Assembly: GCF_000812565.1 (NCBI RefSeq)
Contig: NZ_JTAM01000078.1
Location: 1 to 50,468 of the forward strand
DNA: 50,468 bases
Origin: Flammeovirga sp. OC4
GTDB taxonomy: Bacteria > Bacteroidota > Bacteroidia > Cytophagales > Flammeovirgaceae
Direction of reading: 5' to 3'
Position numbers and translations under genes: made by a program. Positions 38,048 to 46,903 of this stretch are shown here, piece by piece (positions within the stretch are counted from its first letter, which is position 1; each line of letters begins with the position of its first letter). The notes below the pieces were generated by a model, which made no database searches, was not told the origin of the DNA, and saw only the letters and a program-made list of their open reading frames with translations.

Positions 38048-39124
38048 ATGAAACAACTGATAAAAATAAGTACGTTCTTTTGGGGAATAATTGCATTTTG
38101 TTCATGTCAGACAAAAGAATTAGATCAAGCGGTAATTGATAAAGATGCGGTCGTTACACCAAATCAATTGATGTCAATAGAGGATCAATATACTTTTACT
38201 GAAGAAACAAGAAATGAAGATTTTGATACTTTATTTTGGACACCGGTAGATTTTGGGGTGGCAACAGCTCCAAATTATTCACTACAAGCTGACATCACTG
38301 CCGATGGTTTTTCTGAACCCATCAATTTAAATCATACTTATAATTTAGAGTCCACATTTACAAAAGGGGATTTGAATAAGTTCCTTTTAGAAAAAGGTAT
38401 TGAAGGAGGGAGTGAAGTGGAAGTATCGTTTAGAGTAGAAGCCAATATCCATGAGGATATAGCGCCAGTTTATTCAGAATCTGTATCAACCATGATTACA
38501 ATTTACGCTCCATTGGAATTAGCACCTTTATACGTAATGGGTGATGACCAAGAGTGGAATATGAGTAATATACTCGCTCTTCATACATTGGATATTGGTG
38601 AATATGAAGTAATAGGCACATTTAATAACGGCAGTCACTTCCGTTTCTTCGAAGGAGCATCATGGGAGAGTAATCAATTAGGTTATGGTTCGTTTAATGA
38701 AGTCGATGAGTTATTAGAATCAGCAACAGATGCTGATGATAATTTCCGTTTTGCAGGTGAGTCAGGTGTTTACTTTATGACAGTTTCATTGAGAACCAAA
38801 ACGATCACAATGGAAAAAGCGTCAACTCCTGAATTATATCTTGTTGGAGATCAAAACGGTTGGTCTTTTGATAAAATGACTTGGCTTGGTGGAGGTAAAT
38901 ATGAAGTGACTTCCAACTTCTGGAATGCTAATATTTTCCGTTTCTTCACGGAAGATGGGAATTGGTCATCAAAACAATACAATTATAATTTCTTTAGAGA
39001 AGGTACCATAACTGGTGATCTTTCTGGAGATACTGATGGCGATGCCAATCTTAGGTTTGAAGGAACTGATGGAGAATTTAAAGTATCAGTGGATCTTTAC
39101 ACACAATCCATTGAATTGAAATAA
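38048..39124 (+). CDS. SusE/SusF-like surface glycan-binding lipoprotein
   Basis: From ATG at 38048 the protein is 358 residues with a lipoprotein signal (Cys at 18 or 20 in AFCSCQTKE). An N-terminal SusE-type Ig domain (about 40-150) is followed by two tandem starch-module-like repeats: PLYVMGDDQEWNMSN with FRFFEGASWESNQLGYGSF, and PELYLVGDQNGWSFDKM with FRFFTEDGNWSSKQYNYNFF. Each repeat keeps the aromatic GDxxxW...FRFF...W pattern used for sugar stacking. Such proteins bind polysaccharide at the cell surface. The longer frame from 38000 overlaps susD and lacks a signal peptide at its start, so the internal ATG was chosen. Confidence 0.9.
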   Translation: MKQLIKISTFFWGIIAFCSCQTKELDQAVIDKDAVVTPNQLMSIEDQYTFTEETRNEDFDTLFWTPVDFGVATAPNYSLQADITADGFSEPINLNHTYNLESTFTKGDLNKFLLEKGIEGGSEVEVSFRVEANIHEDIAPVYSESVSTMITIYAPLELAPLYVMGDDQEWNMSNILALHTLDIGEYEVIGTFNNGSHFRFFEGASWESNQLGYGSFNEVDELLESATDADDNFRFAGESGVYFMTVSLRTKTITMEKASTPELYLVGDQNGWSFDKMTWLGGGKYEVTSNFWNANIFRFFTEDGNWSSKQYNYNFFREGTITGDLSGDTDGDANLRFEGTDGEFKVSVDLYTQSIELK

Positions 39125-39139
39125 TATTTTGAGACGAAT

Positions 39140-39170
39140 TGCTAGGGTGTTGCTTTACGATATCCTAGCA
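39140..39170 (+). promoter_or_regulatory. Intercistronic hairpin before GH53
   Basis: TGCTAGG 39140-39146 pairs with CCTAGCA 39164-39170 between the SusE/F-like gene and GH53; no T-run. It may stabilise the upstream mRNA or adjust enzyme to transporter ratios. Confidence 0.5.
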
Positions 39171-39197
39171 CTTACTTATTGATAAAAAATAATCAAA

Positions 39198-40415
39198 ATG
39201 AATATAAAAAAATTAACGCTTGCAGTTGCCACAGCACTTTTAACGATAAGTTGCCTGAAAGTGGAAGATAAAATAAAACCGCAGGCTCCAGACGATGATC
39301 AGGAAAAACCTGTAACTCCACCACCTACTGAAAATTCATTTTATTTTGGAGCAGATTTATCTTATGTCAATCAAATATTAGATCATGGAGGAGATTTTAA
39401 AATGGATGGAGCTTCAAAAAATCCTTATAAAATATTCTCAGAAAAAGGGACAAACTTAGTGCGTGTAAGACTATGGCATAACCCTTCATGGCATAGCACA
39501 CTCTATCCTGACGGAGAAGTATATTGTGATTTAGCAGATGTAGAGAAAACAATTGCTGAGGCCAAAGCCAATAATATGGAAGTGATGTTGGATTTTCATT
39601 ACTCAGATACTTGGGCAGATCCGGAAAAGCAAGATGTGCCTGAGGCATGGAAAGAAATAACATCATTAGAGGTATTATCAGATTCTGTTTACAATTACAC
39701 TTATAATACTTTGGTGTATTTAAACGAAAAAGGGTTAATGCCGGAAATGGTACAGATTGGTAATGAAATAAATCAAGGAATTTTAAGTACTGGAAAATCA
39801 GAAGGCTTTCCGAATGTAAGTGTGTTTGACGGTAAATGGACTGAACAAAAGCAATTATTGAGTAGTGGAATAGAAGCTGTTAAAGCTGTCAATGAGACAT
39901 CGGATATAAAAGCAAAGACAATTATTCATATCGCAGACCCAAGTCATATTGAGTGGTGGTTTGATGAAGGTTTGTCCGGCGATGATGCTATCGATTGTGA
40001 TATTATTGGCATTTCTTATTATCCATTATGGCATGATGGAATCTCATTCAGTAGCCTTGAAGGGGCGATTGCCTCTTTTAAGAATAAATACAAGAAAGAC
40101 ATCTTAATTGTTGAAACCGCTTACCCATGGACAACAGAAGCCGGAGATGATTATAACAACTTATTCGGTGGCCAATCTGCACTAACAGGTTATGATTTCA
40201 CTTTGGAAGGTCAACATAAATTCTTGCATGACTTGACTCAAAAAATGATGAATGCAGGAGCAATAGGAATAGTTTATTGGGAACCTGCTTGGGTTGCTGT
40301 TCCAATAAAAACACTTTGGGGAGAAGGTTCCGCATGGGAGAATTGTGCCTTTTTCGATTACGAAAACCACAATGCAAATTCAGCTTTTGACTTTATGACG
40401 GATGAGTATGAATAA
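39198..40415 (+). CDS. GH53 endo-beta-1,4-galactanase, lipid-anchored
   Basis: GH53 enzymes cut beta-1,4-galactan chains of pectin or type I arabinogalactan. The 405-residue protein has a lipobox (LTISC, Cys19), a Pro-rich linker (about 28-45) and a GH53 barrel: FYFGADLSYV, VRVRLWHNPSW, MLDFHYSDTWADPEKQ, acid/base E190 in MVQIGNEINQG and nucleophile E306 in ILIVETAYPW. This pattern is diagnostic for the family and fixes the likely substrate of the whole locus. The lipid anchor suggests display at the cell surface, where long chains are first cut. It overlaps the next gene by 14 bases. Confidence 0.95.
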   Translation: MNIKKLTLAVATALLTISCLKVEDKIKPQAPDDDQEKPVTPPPTENSFYFGADLSYVNQILDHGGDFKMDGASKNPYKIFSEKGTNLVRVRLWHNPSWHSTLYPDGEVYCDLADVEKTIAEAKANNMEVMLDFHYSDTWADPEKQDVPEAWKEITSLEVLSDSVYNYTYNTLVYLNEKGLMPEMVQIGNEINQGILSTGKSEGFPNVSVFDGKWTEQKQLLSSGIEAVKAVNETSDIKAKTIIHIADPSHIEWWFDEGLSGDDAIDCDIIGISYYPLWHDGISFSSLEGAIASFKNKYKKDILIVETAYPWTTEAGDDYNNLFGGQSALTGYDFTLEGQHKFLHDLTQKMMNAGAIGIVYWEPAWVAVPIKTLWGEGSAWENCAFFDYENHNANSAFDFMTDEYE

Positions 40416-42975
40416 CAGAAGAAAGTACATTTTCACCTTATTATTATCACTCTTGGCGACCTCACTTTTTGCTCATAAAAATCAAGATGCATTTGTGGAT
40501 AAAGAAGGGGTGATAAGGTGGGCCAATAAAGAAGAAGTGAAGGGCTTTGGTGTGAATTATACAGGTCCATTTGCACACGCTTATAGAAGTGCAAAAAAGA
40601 TGGGTATTAACCTTAAAGATGCAATAGATGAAGATATTTATCATTTTGCTCGACTAGGTTTTGATGGCTATAGAATTCATGTTTGGGATACCGAAATTTC
40701 TGATTCTTTAGGCAACTTATTAGTCAATGAACACTTGGATTTATTTGACTATATGATTGCTGAATTGAAAAAGAGAGAGATCAAATTTTTGATTACACCA
40801 ATAGCATTCTGGGGGAATGGCTGGCCTGAAAAAGATACTTACACGCCTGGATTTTCTCACAAATATGGAAAAGATGCTTGTTTAGATAATCCTGAAGCCA
40901 TAAAAGCTCAAGCGAATTACTTAGCACAGTTTCTTAATCATAAGAATAAGTACACAGGTGTAGCATACAAAGATGAACCTAATATTGTAGCCTTCGAAAT
41001 TAGTAATGAACCGCATCATTCTGGCACACCAAAAGAAGTGACATCATATATTAAAAAGATGCTGAAATCGATGAAATCAACAGGGTGCAAGAAACCTATT
41101 TTCTATAATGTATCCCATAGTATTCATTTAGTTGATGCCTATTATGATGCTGGAATAGATGGAGGTACTTTTCAGTGGTACCCAACGAATCTGGTATCAG
41201 GAGAAGAATTGAAGGGCAATTTCTTAGTAAATGTAGATGATTATAATATCCCTTTTGCGGAGTACAAGACTTTCCAAAAGAAAGCAAAAGTGGTTTATGA
41301 ATTTGATTGTGCAGATATAATGAAATCTTACATGTATCCTGCTATGGCTAGAAGTTTTAGAACAGCGGGTATACAGTGGGCAACACAATTTGCATATGAT
41401 CCTACTTTTTTAGCGGATAGAAATACAGAATACAATACGCATTACATGAATTTAGCCTACACTCCAAGCAAGGCAATAAGCTTGAAAATTTCAAGTGAGA
41501 TATTTCATGAAGTGCCCATGTATACTGATTATGGTAGATTTCCTGATAACACTACTTTTAAAAATACCTCGATTGATTATGAAAACGACGTGGTGATTTT
41601 TGATAATACGTCAAAATTCTTTTACACCAATACGCATCAAACATCACCAAAAGAAGTGACAAACCTTAAAGAAATTGCAGGTATTGGTACTTCCCCCTTG
41701 GTCGATTATGAAGGTAAAGGAGCTTACTTTTTAGATCAGTTGGAAGATGGGGTTTGGCGTTTAGAAGTGATGCCTGATGTAGTGATTACAGAAAATCCAT
41801 TAGGAAAAAATAGTTTAGAGAAACAGGTGGCTGATATCCTTTGGAATCAATGGAAAATGACCATCAATCTACCTCAATTAGGGAATGATTTTTCCATTGA
41901 AGGAATAAATAAAGGAAATCAACGCTCTAGCCAAACTACGAACGGATCTTTTGATATTCAACCAGGTACTTATGTTCTAACGCAAAAAGGAAAAGTACAC
42001 TCTTGGACTGCAAATAGTAAATATCAAAATATACTATTAGGAGAGTATAGGGCTCCAAAACAATCCATCGAAAAACCTTTGGTGATTCATAAGGAGACAC
42101 ATCAACTAAATGAAAATCAAGATTTAATTATTTCAGCCGAATTTACTGATAAGGAATTACCTGAGCACCTTCACTTAACAGGGTATAATGATGGTAAAGT
42201 TGTGAAGTGTCAACTTGATCGTGTAAAAGCTTTTACTTATAAAGGACAGATTAATGCAGAACAATTAAGTGCAGGGTACTTTAATTATACCATTACGGCA
42301 ACTACATCAGAAGGAATAAAAACTTTTCCAGGTGGAGTAAATGGTGATCTGAATGATTGGGATTTTACATCATTAGAAAAATATACTACTCGTATTGTAA
42401 AAGAAAGTGCTCCCATTCTGTTATTTGATCCGAAAAGCGATTATGCCCATTTAAATAAGTCATGGCATAAGGATGTGAAATTGTCTTCTAGTTTATCATC
42501 ATCAAGAGATGTGCTTCAGATCAATTTACCTAAAGTACCTACGGATGATGCAATGACAGTACCTACTTATGGAATTCGACACTTTATAGGTGATAAATTA
42601 AAATCGAATTCAACTTTTTCCGATGATCAAAAAATCAAAATTAAAGTAAGGACTTTAAATGAGGTTCCCCAAAAGATAGAAATAGCTTTAATTGATATAG
42701 ATGGAAAGACATATGGTCATACCTTAAGTATTGATAAAAAGAAGGAAGATTATTTTATCGAAATAAATGATCTTACACCTACTAAAGTGATCGCACTTCC
42801 AAGAGGTTATCCATCTTTTTTACCTTATTACTTTGAACCTTCTGAAGTGGAAGGAGTGTTTGATTGGAATAAAATTGAAGCACTACAAATAAAAACACTG
42901 GATAGTCATTGTCAAATAGAGATAGAATCTATTGAATTATTGAATGCAACAGCGATAACAAATCAAGTGAATTAG
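40402..42975 (+). CDS. Large clan GH-A-like glycosidase (GH5-like; possibly GH147)
   Basis: An 857-residue exported protein: signal peptide about 1-24 (FTLLLSLLATSLFA), catalytic TIM barrel about 30-380, then 450 residues of beta-rich accessory domains. The barrel has the clan-A pairing of acid/base E203 in VAFEISNEPHH and likely nucleophile E300 in VVYEFDCAD, with GFDGYRIHVWD and FLITPIAFWG as supporting strands. I do not recognise the family with confidence. In Bacteroides pectic-galactan loci a clan-A beta-galactosidase of family GH147 accompanies GH53, and this could be such an enzyme; a GH5 relative is the alternative. The start ATG lies inside the GH53 end (ATG at 40402 or 40408), so the two are translationally coupled. 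It is the last gene of the locus. Confidence 0.8.
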   Translation: MSMNNRRKYIFTLLLSLLATSLFAHKNQDAFVDKEGVIRWANKEEVKGFGVNYTGPFAHAYRSAKKMGINLKDAIDEDIYHFARLGFDGYRIHVWDTEISDSLGNLLVNEHLDLFDYMIAELKKREIKFLITPIAFWGNGWPEKDTYTPGFSHKYGKDACLDNPEAIKAQANYLAQFLNHKNKYTGVAYKDEPNIVAFEISNEPHHSGTPKEVTSYIKKMLKSMKSTGCKKPIFYNVSHSIHLVDAYYDAGIDGGTFQWYPTNLVSGEELKGNFLVNVDDYNIPFAEYKTFQKKAKVVYEFDCADIMKSYMYPAMARSFRTAGIQWATQFAYDPTFLADRNTEYNTHYMNLAYTPSKAISLKISSEIFHEVPMYTDYGRFPDNTTFKNTSIDYENDVVIFDNTSKFFYTNTHQTSPKEVTNLKEIAGIGTSPLVDYEGKGAYFLDQLEDGVWRLEVMPDVVITENPLGKNSLEKQVADILWNQWKMTINLPQLGNDFSIEGINKGNQRSSQTTNGSFDIQPGTYVLTQKGKVHSWTANSKYQNILLGEYRAPKQSIEKPLVIHKETHQLNENQDLIISAEFTDKELPEHLHLTGYNDGKVVKCQLDRVKAFTYKGQINAEQLSAGYFNYTITATTSEGIKTFPGGVNGDLNDWDFTSLEKYTTRIVKESAPILLFDPKSDYAHLNKSWHKDVKLSSSLSSSRDVLQINLPKVPTDDAMTVPTYGIRHFIGDKLKSNSTFSDDQKIKIKVRTLNEVPQKIEIALIDIDGKTYGHTLSIDKKKEDYFIEINDLTPTKVIALPRGYPSFLPYYFEPSEVEGVFDWNKIEALQIKTLDSHCQIEIESIELLNATAITNQVN

Positions 42976-42982
42976 TGGAACA

Positions 42983-43021
42983 GGCTTAGCTTTCTTCGGA
43001 AGGTTAAGCCGTTTTTATTTT
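42983..43021 (+). terminator. Terminator of the galactan locus, TTCG loop
   Basis: Twelve pairs (two of them G-T) between GGCTTAGCTTTC 42983-42994 and GAAGGTTAAGCC 42999-43010 close a TTCG tetraloop, followed by GTTTTTATTTT. The stem includes the stop codon of the convergent pxpC gene. Confidence 0.8.
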
Positions 43022-43870
43022 AAATAGAACTTTTCCACCCACTTGCATCTGTGCCAATTGATCACATGCCCTCTCTGTCAAATTCAATACTCTTAAGTAC
43101 CCTCCTGAAGTAGGAGCATCTGCCATCATAATAATCGGAATTCCTGCACTCGTAATTTGCATGGTGCCTTTTACCATTCCAGAAGAAATTATTTCTTTTT
43201 GATTTCCTAAAGGAATTGGATCACCTTCTAATCGGTATCCTATACGGTTAATATCTTTACTTATGGTATAAGTAGTGGATAATAGTAACTCTTGACTTTC
43301 TTTTGGAAGTTCATTCCACTCAGGGCCAGGTAGTGCTTCAAGTACAATTTGTTGAGGAAAATTTTGAGGTTTGATGACACTAAAGCTATTGGAAAGGATA
43401 TTAGGTTTGAGGATATGGACAACATCTCCCATTTCAAGCTTTTTACCATAATAACCTCCAAATTTGGCAGGGAGGTAGGTGGAGTAACTATTATATATTT
43501 TTGGAAGGTTTAATTGACCAGCAATGGCTAAATAACCGTACATGCCTTTGGTTGCAAATCCAATACTCAATATATCATCAGTCGTAAGTGTGATAATTTT
43601 TCCTTGAGAAACTAAATGATTGTTTAATTTAAGTTCCATATGTGCTCCGTGAAAAGCCACAGAAAATTCAGTATGAGCCTTGATTGTACAACCTACTTGA
43701 CAGCATTCTAACAAAGCGGAGTTTGGTGAGTTTCCTACCAATGAATTGGCAATTTGAGCAGAAGATTCATCCATAAAACCGGACACGGGTATTCCTTGAT
43801 CTTGCACACCATATCGTCCTCCATCTTGAATGGTGGTCATCAATCCTCCTTTTATGATTTCAAAGCTCAT
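43004..43870 (-). CDS. pxpC: 5-oxoprolinase subunit C (biotin-dependent carboxyltransferase-like)
   Basis: PxpC with PxpA and PxpB hydrolyses 5-oxoproline (pyroglutamate) to glutamate with ATP. The 288-residue protein matches the KipA/allophanate hydrolase subunit 2 family: GGLMTTIQDGGRYGVQDQGIPVSGFMD at the start, NPxxxALLECCQVG, FGGYYGKKLEMGD and the C-terminal GTMQITSAGIPIIMMADAPTSGGY. It overlaps pxpB by four bases (ATGA-type junction), so the three genes are translated as one unit. Its 3' end lies inside the terminator of the opposing locus. Confidence 0.92.
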   Translation of the reverse strand: MSFEIIKGGLMTTIQDGGRYGVQDQGIPVSGFMDESSAQIANSLVGNSPNSALLECCQVGCTIKAHTEFSVAFHGAHMELKLNNHLVSQGKIITLTTDDILSIGFATKGMYGYLAIAGQLNLPKIYNSYSTYLPAKFGGYYGKKLEMGDVVHILKPNILSNSFSVIKPQNFPQQIVLEALPGPEWNELPKESQELLLSTTYTISKDINRIGYRLEGDPIPLGNQKEIISSGMVKGTMQITSAGIPIIMMADAPTSGGYLRVLNLTERACDQLAQMQVGGKVLFKIKTA

Positions 43871-44535
43871 TTGGTATTCTTTAGTTGGTGAAAAGTATCA
43901 AGGTCAATGGGGTTGAATTTTATTTGATCCCCCATTTGTACAAGCGGTTTTTCATTGACTTGGAAAATTGGAATCGGAGTTTGCCCAATGATCTGCCATC
44001 CCCCTGGAGTTGCAGAAGGATAGATTCCCGTTTGTTGATCTGCCAATCCTACAGCACCGGCAGGGATTTGAAGACGTGGTGTTTTTTTTCTTGGTGTAAG
44101 TAATTGAGGATCTAATCCACCTAAGTACATAAAACCTGGAGAGAAACCTAACATATACACAGTGTAATGAGGAGTAGTGTGTAAATGGATAATTTCGTCT
44201 ATTGAAATATTTTTTGATTGTGCTACTTCTTCAATATCTAACCCTAAAGAAGTGGCATAACAGACCGGTATTTCAATTACCTTTTGCTCAAGTTCTTTAT
44301 CACCATCAATCTCTATATTTTCTATTTCTGATTTTAACGTATCAAAAGCAATCAGAAAAGGATCATAAATTAATGTGATAGAATTATAAGCGGGAGAGAT
44401 TGATTTGATACCTTTCATAGAAGAATGTAAAAGGTATTTATAGTAGTTTTTTACCTGTTGATGAACCGGAATGGAAATGATATTCTCAAACTGAATAATC
44501 AAACTCTTTTCCCCAAATCTTTTTACCTCCATCAT
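43867..44535 (-). CDS. pxpB: 5-oxoprolinase subunit B
   Basis: A 222-residue protein of the KipI/allophanate hydrolase subunit 1 family. Blocks include ISPAYNSITLIYDP, IPVCYATSLGLDIEEVA, the diagnostic MLGFSPGFMYLGGLD, TPRKKTPRLQIPAGAVGLA and GIYPSATPGGWQIIGQTP. It forms the PxpBC complex that acts with PxpA. Four-base overlaps on both sides show tight coupling with pxpA and pxpC. Confidence 0.93.
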   Translation of the reverse strand: MMEVKRFGEKSLIIQFENIISIPVHQQVKNYYKYLLHSSMKGIKSISPAYNSITLIYDPFLIAFDTLKSEIENIEIDGDKELEQKVIEIPVCYATSLGLDIEEVAQSKNISIDEIIHLHTTPHYTVYMLGFSPGFMYLGGLDPQLLTPRKKTPRLQIPAGAVGLADQQTGIYPSATPGGWQIIGQTPIPIFQVNEKPLVQMGDQIKFNPIDLDTFHQLKNTK

Positions 44536-45275
44536 AAGAATGATTGAATATGAATAGAATTTTCTACTAGCTTTTTCTTTACGAATTGAATGAGTTCTAA
44601 GGCTTCAGGGGTATCTCCATGGAAGCAAATACTATCTGTTTTTAATGAAATGAGTTGCTTATCTATACTTTCAAGTTGCCCTTTCTCAATTGTACTTTTG
44701 ATTTGTTGCCATACTTCTTCATTAGTGTGAATTACGGCTCCTGTTTCACTTCTTGGAACCAATTTTCCCTCTGAGGTATATCTTCTATCCGCAAAACTCT
44801 CTTTGATAAAAGAAATACCACTCTCTTGACATAGAATTTCCAATACTGAATTAGGCATTCCCATGATAGATAAACTTTCACTTACAGCTTGAATTACTTC
44901 AACAATGACTGTTGCCGTAGTAATATCAATCATGGCTTTATTATACAATGCACCGTGAGGTTTTACATAATTTACACTGATATTTTCCTCTTTTGCTATA
45001 GAAAGAAAGCTCTGAACTTGATCCATGATCGAGTTTTTCAAATCATCATTTGAAATCACAATTTCTTTCCGACCAAAGTTTTCTAGATCAGGGTAGGATG
45101 GATGTGCACCTACATTCACATTATATTTTTGAGCTAAACGCAATGTAGCTTTCATACTTTCTTTGTCTCCTGTATGCCCTCCGCAGGCAATATTGCAGGA
45201 AGAAACGATTTGGAGGAGTTGTTCATCAAAAGGGAAGCCTTCTCCTAAATCCGCATTGAGGTCTATTGTTTTCAA
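44532..45275 (-). CDS. pxpA: 5-oxoprolinase subunit A (LamB/YcsF family)
   Basis: PxpA belongs to the LamB/YcsF family: IDLNADLGEGFPFDE at the start, SCNIACGGHTGDKESM, NVGAHPSYPDLENFGRKEI, VKPHGALYNKAM and DRRYTSEGKLVPRSE. The frame is open to a GTG at 45347, but that GTG is in the right arm of a terminator hairpin (45340-45369) and the extra residues (VYFFSKNQIINYFAPS) do not match the family, which starts just before IDLN. I prefer TTG at 45275 (LKTIDLN), giving 247 residues. The exact start is uncertain. Confidence 0.9.
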   Translation of the reverse strand: MKTIDLNADLGEGFPFDEQLLQIVSSCNIACGGHTGDKESMKATLRLAQKYNVNVGAHPSYPDLENFGRKEIVISNDDLKNSIMDQVQSFLSIAKEENISVNYVKPHGALYNKAMIDITTATVIVEVIQAVSESLSIMGMPNSVLEILCQESGISFIKESFADRRYTSEGKLVPRSETGAVIHTNEEVWQQIKSTIEKGQLESIDKQLISLKTDSICFHGDTPEALELIQFVKKKLVENSIHIQSFL

Positions 45276-45339
45276 GTTTTGAAGAGTAATATTTGTTGAG
45301 GGTGCAAAATAATTAATTATCTGGTTTTTGGAGAAAAAA

Positions 45340-45369
45340 TAAACCACCTCAATTGCTCAAGGTGGTTTA
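45340..45369 (-). terminator. Terminator upstream of pxpA
   Basis: TAAACCACCT 45340-45349 pairs with AGGTGGTTTA 45360-45369; on the minus strand a TTTTTT tract follows. It ends the transcript of the lipoprotein at 45505-46020. Confidence 0.8.
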
Positions 45370-45504
45370 TGGTTTAGTACTTATTTCTGTGTTATCTCGT
45401 AAGCTTAAAAGCTGTTCTTATAGCTTTATCAATCCTTTTTTCTCTCTTCTGATCAAACAGGTTGAATGACAGGAATTAGGGAATATTCCATTTCCTTTAT
45501 ACTG

Positions 45505-46020
45505 CTAACGTGTCAATTCTATAATTACTTCGATTTTGATGTTAATCGGACCATCCGTAGTTTCAATATCAATTTCCACTACAGATTTTTTAGTGATCTT
45601 ATTCGTGGTTAATTCAGTAATCTCCCATCTTTCTTCTAAAAAAGTACCATCAATGGCAAATAAGAATTCACTCATGTCTTCATTAATTTCCCAGTAATCT
45701 GTTCTGTGGTTAGGAATATCTCGTACGACAGAAAGTTCATTACCTTCTTCATCATAACGGATACGATCGTATTTACCTCTTACCTCTAGGATATTTTCAT
45801 CCATGAATTCATAGGTGGAACTGATATTATCAGCTTTAAAATAAGTGATATTATTTTTTTCAGGACGAAGCTCGTAGGTTTCAGTTTCTGTAGCATTGAT
45901 TGCAGATACCTGCCATTTACCTTTAATAGGGTCAAGTGGTCCTTCATCTTCGCTACACGAATAAAGTGATAGAATCCCAAGAATAATGAGCAGACGAAAA
46001 AAATGTGTTTGCTTTAACAT
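45505..46020 (-). CDS. Small lipoprotein, lipocalin-like
   Basis: A 171-residue protein with a lipoprotein signal (LLIILGILSLYSC, Cys at about 22) and then DPIKGKWQVSAIN, a G-x-W start typical of lipocalin-like lipoproteins of Bacteroidota. Alternating beta strands follow (YWEINEDMSEFLFAIDG, RWEITELTTNKITKKS). No catalytic motif is seen; ligand and role are unknown. It is transcribed towards pxpA but a terminator separates them. Confidence 0.75.
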   Translation of the reverse strand: MLKQTHFFRLLIILGILSLYSCSEDEGPLDPIKGKWQVSAINATETETYELRPEKNNITYFKADNISSTYEFMDENILEVRGKYDRIRYDEEGNELSVVRDIPNHRTDYWEINEDMSEFLFAIDGTFLEERWEITELTTNKITKKSVVEIDIETTDGPINIKIEVIIELTR

Positions 46021-46377
46021 AGTAGTATATTATATAATTAAAAAATAGAATGCTTCTTTAAGTTTCAGTTATTATTTCGCTTTCATTAGTACAGCCATTT
46101 ACAATAAATAGAAGCAACAATGATACTTCTACTTTGATGTGTACTTAAGATTTAAAAACGAAAGAAAATAGATTGTAATAATAAAACTTGTCCTAGTTTA
46201 TTACATGTAGAAAAATAATAAATGAATAGTTCTTTCCTTATCTCCCCCAATTATTGAATGTTTTAAGCCTGTTTTAATGAGAAATCAATTACATGTACCT
46301 AAATACTGTTAATGGCCACAAAACCAATTCTTTCGTGTAATGAGCAGAAACCTAATTACATGAATTACTTTTTGATT
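46021..46377. other. Divergent intergenic region between two lipoprotein genes
   Basis: AT-rich spacer of 357 bases. No coding frame with its own signal, no clear consensus promoter and no strong hairpin was found. Confidence 0.5.
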
Positions 46378-46830
46378 ATGAATTACTTCAGATTTACCCA
46401 TCTATTACTTATTACGATTCCATTTTTCCTTGTTTCTTGTTTTGATCAAACCGATGAAATTAAGCAGATTGATTTATCTAAAAATATAGAAGGTCAATAT
46501 ATTATTTCTGGTTTTCAATATGAGGGGGTAAATACAGTAGCTCCGTTAGAAGAGCATGAAATAGGAGATAGTTATATTTCTGTAGTTAGAGAGAATGAAA
46601 CACAAGTAACCGTACGCTTAATTTTTGATACGGAAGAAATACAGTTTTCTTGGAATTTATCAGAACAAAATGTCATCACTTTTTATAATTCAGAATACGA
46701 TTATCAAGTGCAGCCGGGTATAACAAGCCTCAATAATCTACATCTATTTATTGCCAAAGACGGGCGGTTGAAAGCTGAGTTTTCACCCTATTTACAACCC
46801 AATATTAAAGCGATTTATGCTTCTAAATAG
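46378..46830 (+). CDS. Small lipoprotein of unknown function
   Basis: From ATG at 46378 a 150-residue lipoprotein: MNYFRFTHLLLITIPFFLVSC with the lipobox Cys at 21. The mature part (about 130 residues) is beta-rich, for example SYISVVRENETQVTVRLIF and EIQFSWNLSEQNVITFYN, but fits no family I know. The frame extends upstream to 46312, but those residues lack signal-peptide character. ATG at 46360 is a second possibility, because a short duplication (MNYFLIMNYF) puts two starts in tandem. Placement between unrelated genes gives no hint of function. Confidence 0.65.
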   Translation: MNYFRFTHLLLITIPFFLVSCFDQTDEIKQIDLSKNIEGQYIISGFQYEGVNTVAPLEEHEIGDSYISVVRENETQVTVRLIFDTEEIQFSWNLSEQNVITFYNSEYDYQVQPGITSLNNLHLFIAKDGRLKAEFSPYLQPNIKAIYASK

Positions 46831-46841
46831 AAATCAATTCA

Positions 46842-46880
46842 TAAAAAAACTCCTTGAAAAGTGTTCACCTTTCAAGGAGT
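46842..46880 (-). terminator. Terminator of the Bax-inhibitor operon
   Basis: ACTCCTTGAAA 46849-46859 pairs with TTTCAAGGAGT 46870-46880; on the minus strand a run of seven T follows. It lies 23 bases after the stop at 46904. Confidence 0.85.
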
Positions 46881-46903
46881 CAATATTAATATTTTATCTA
46901 ACC

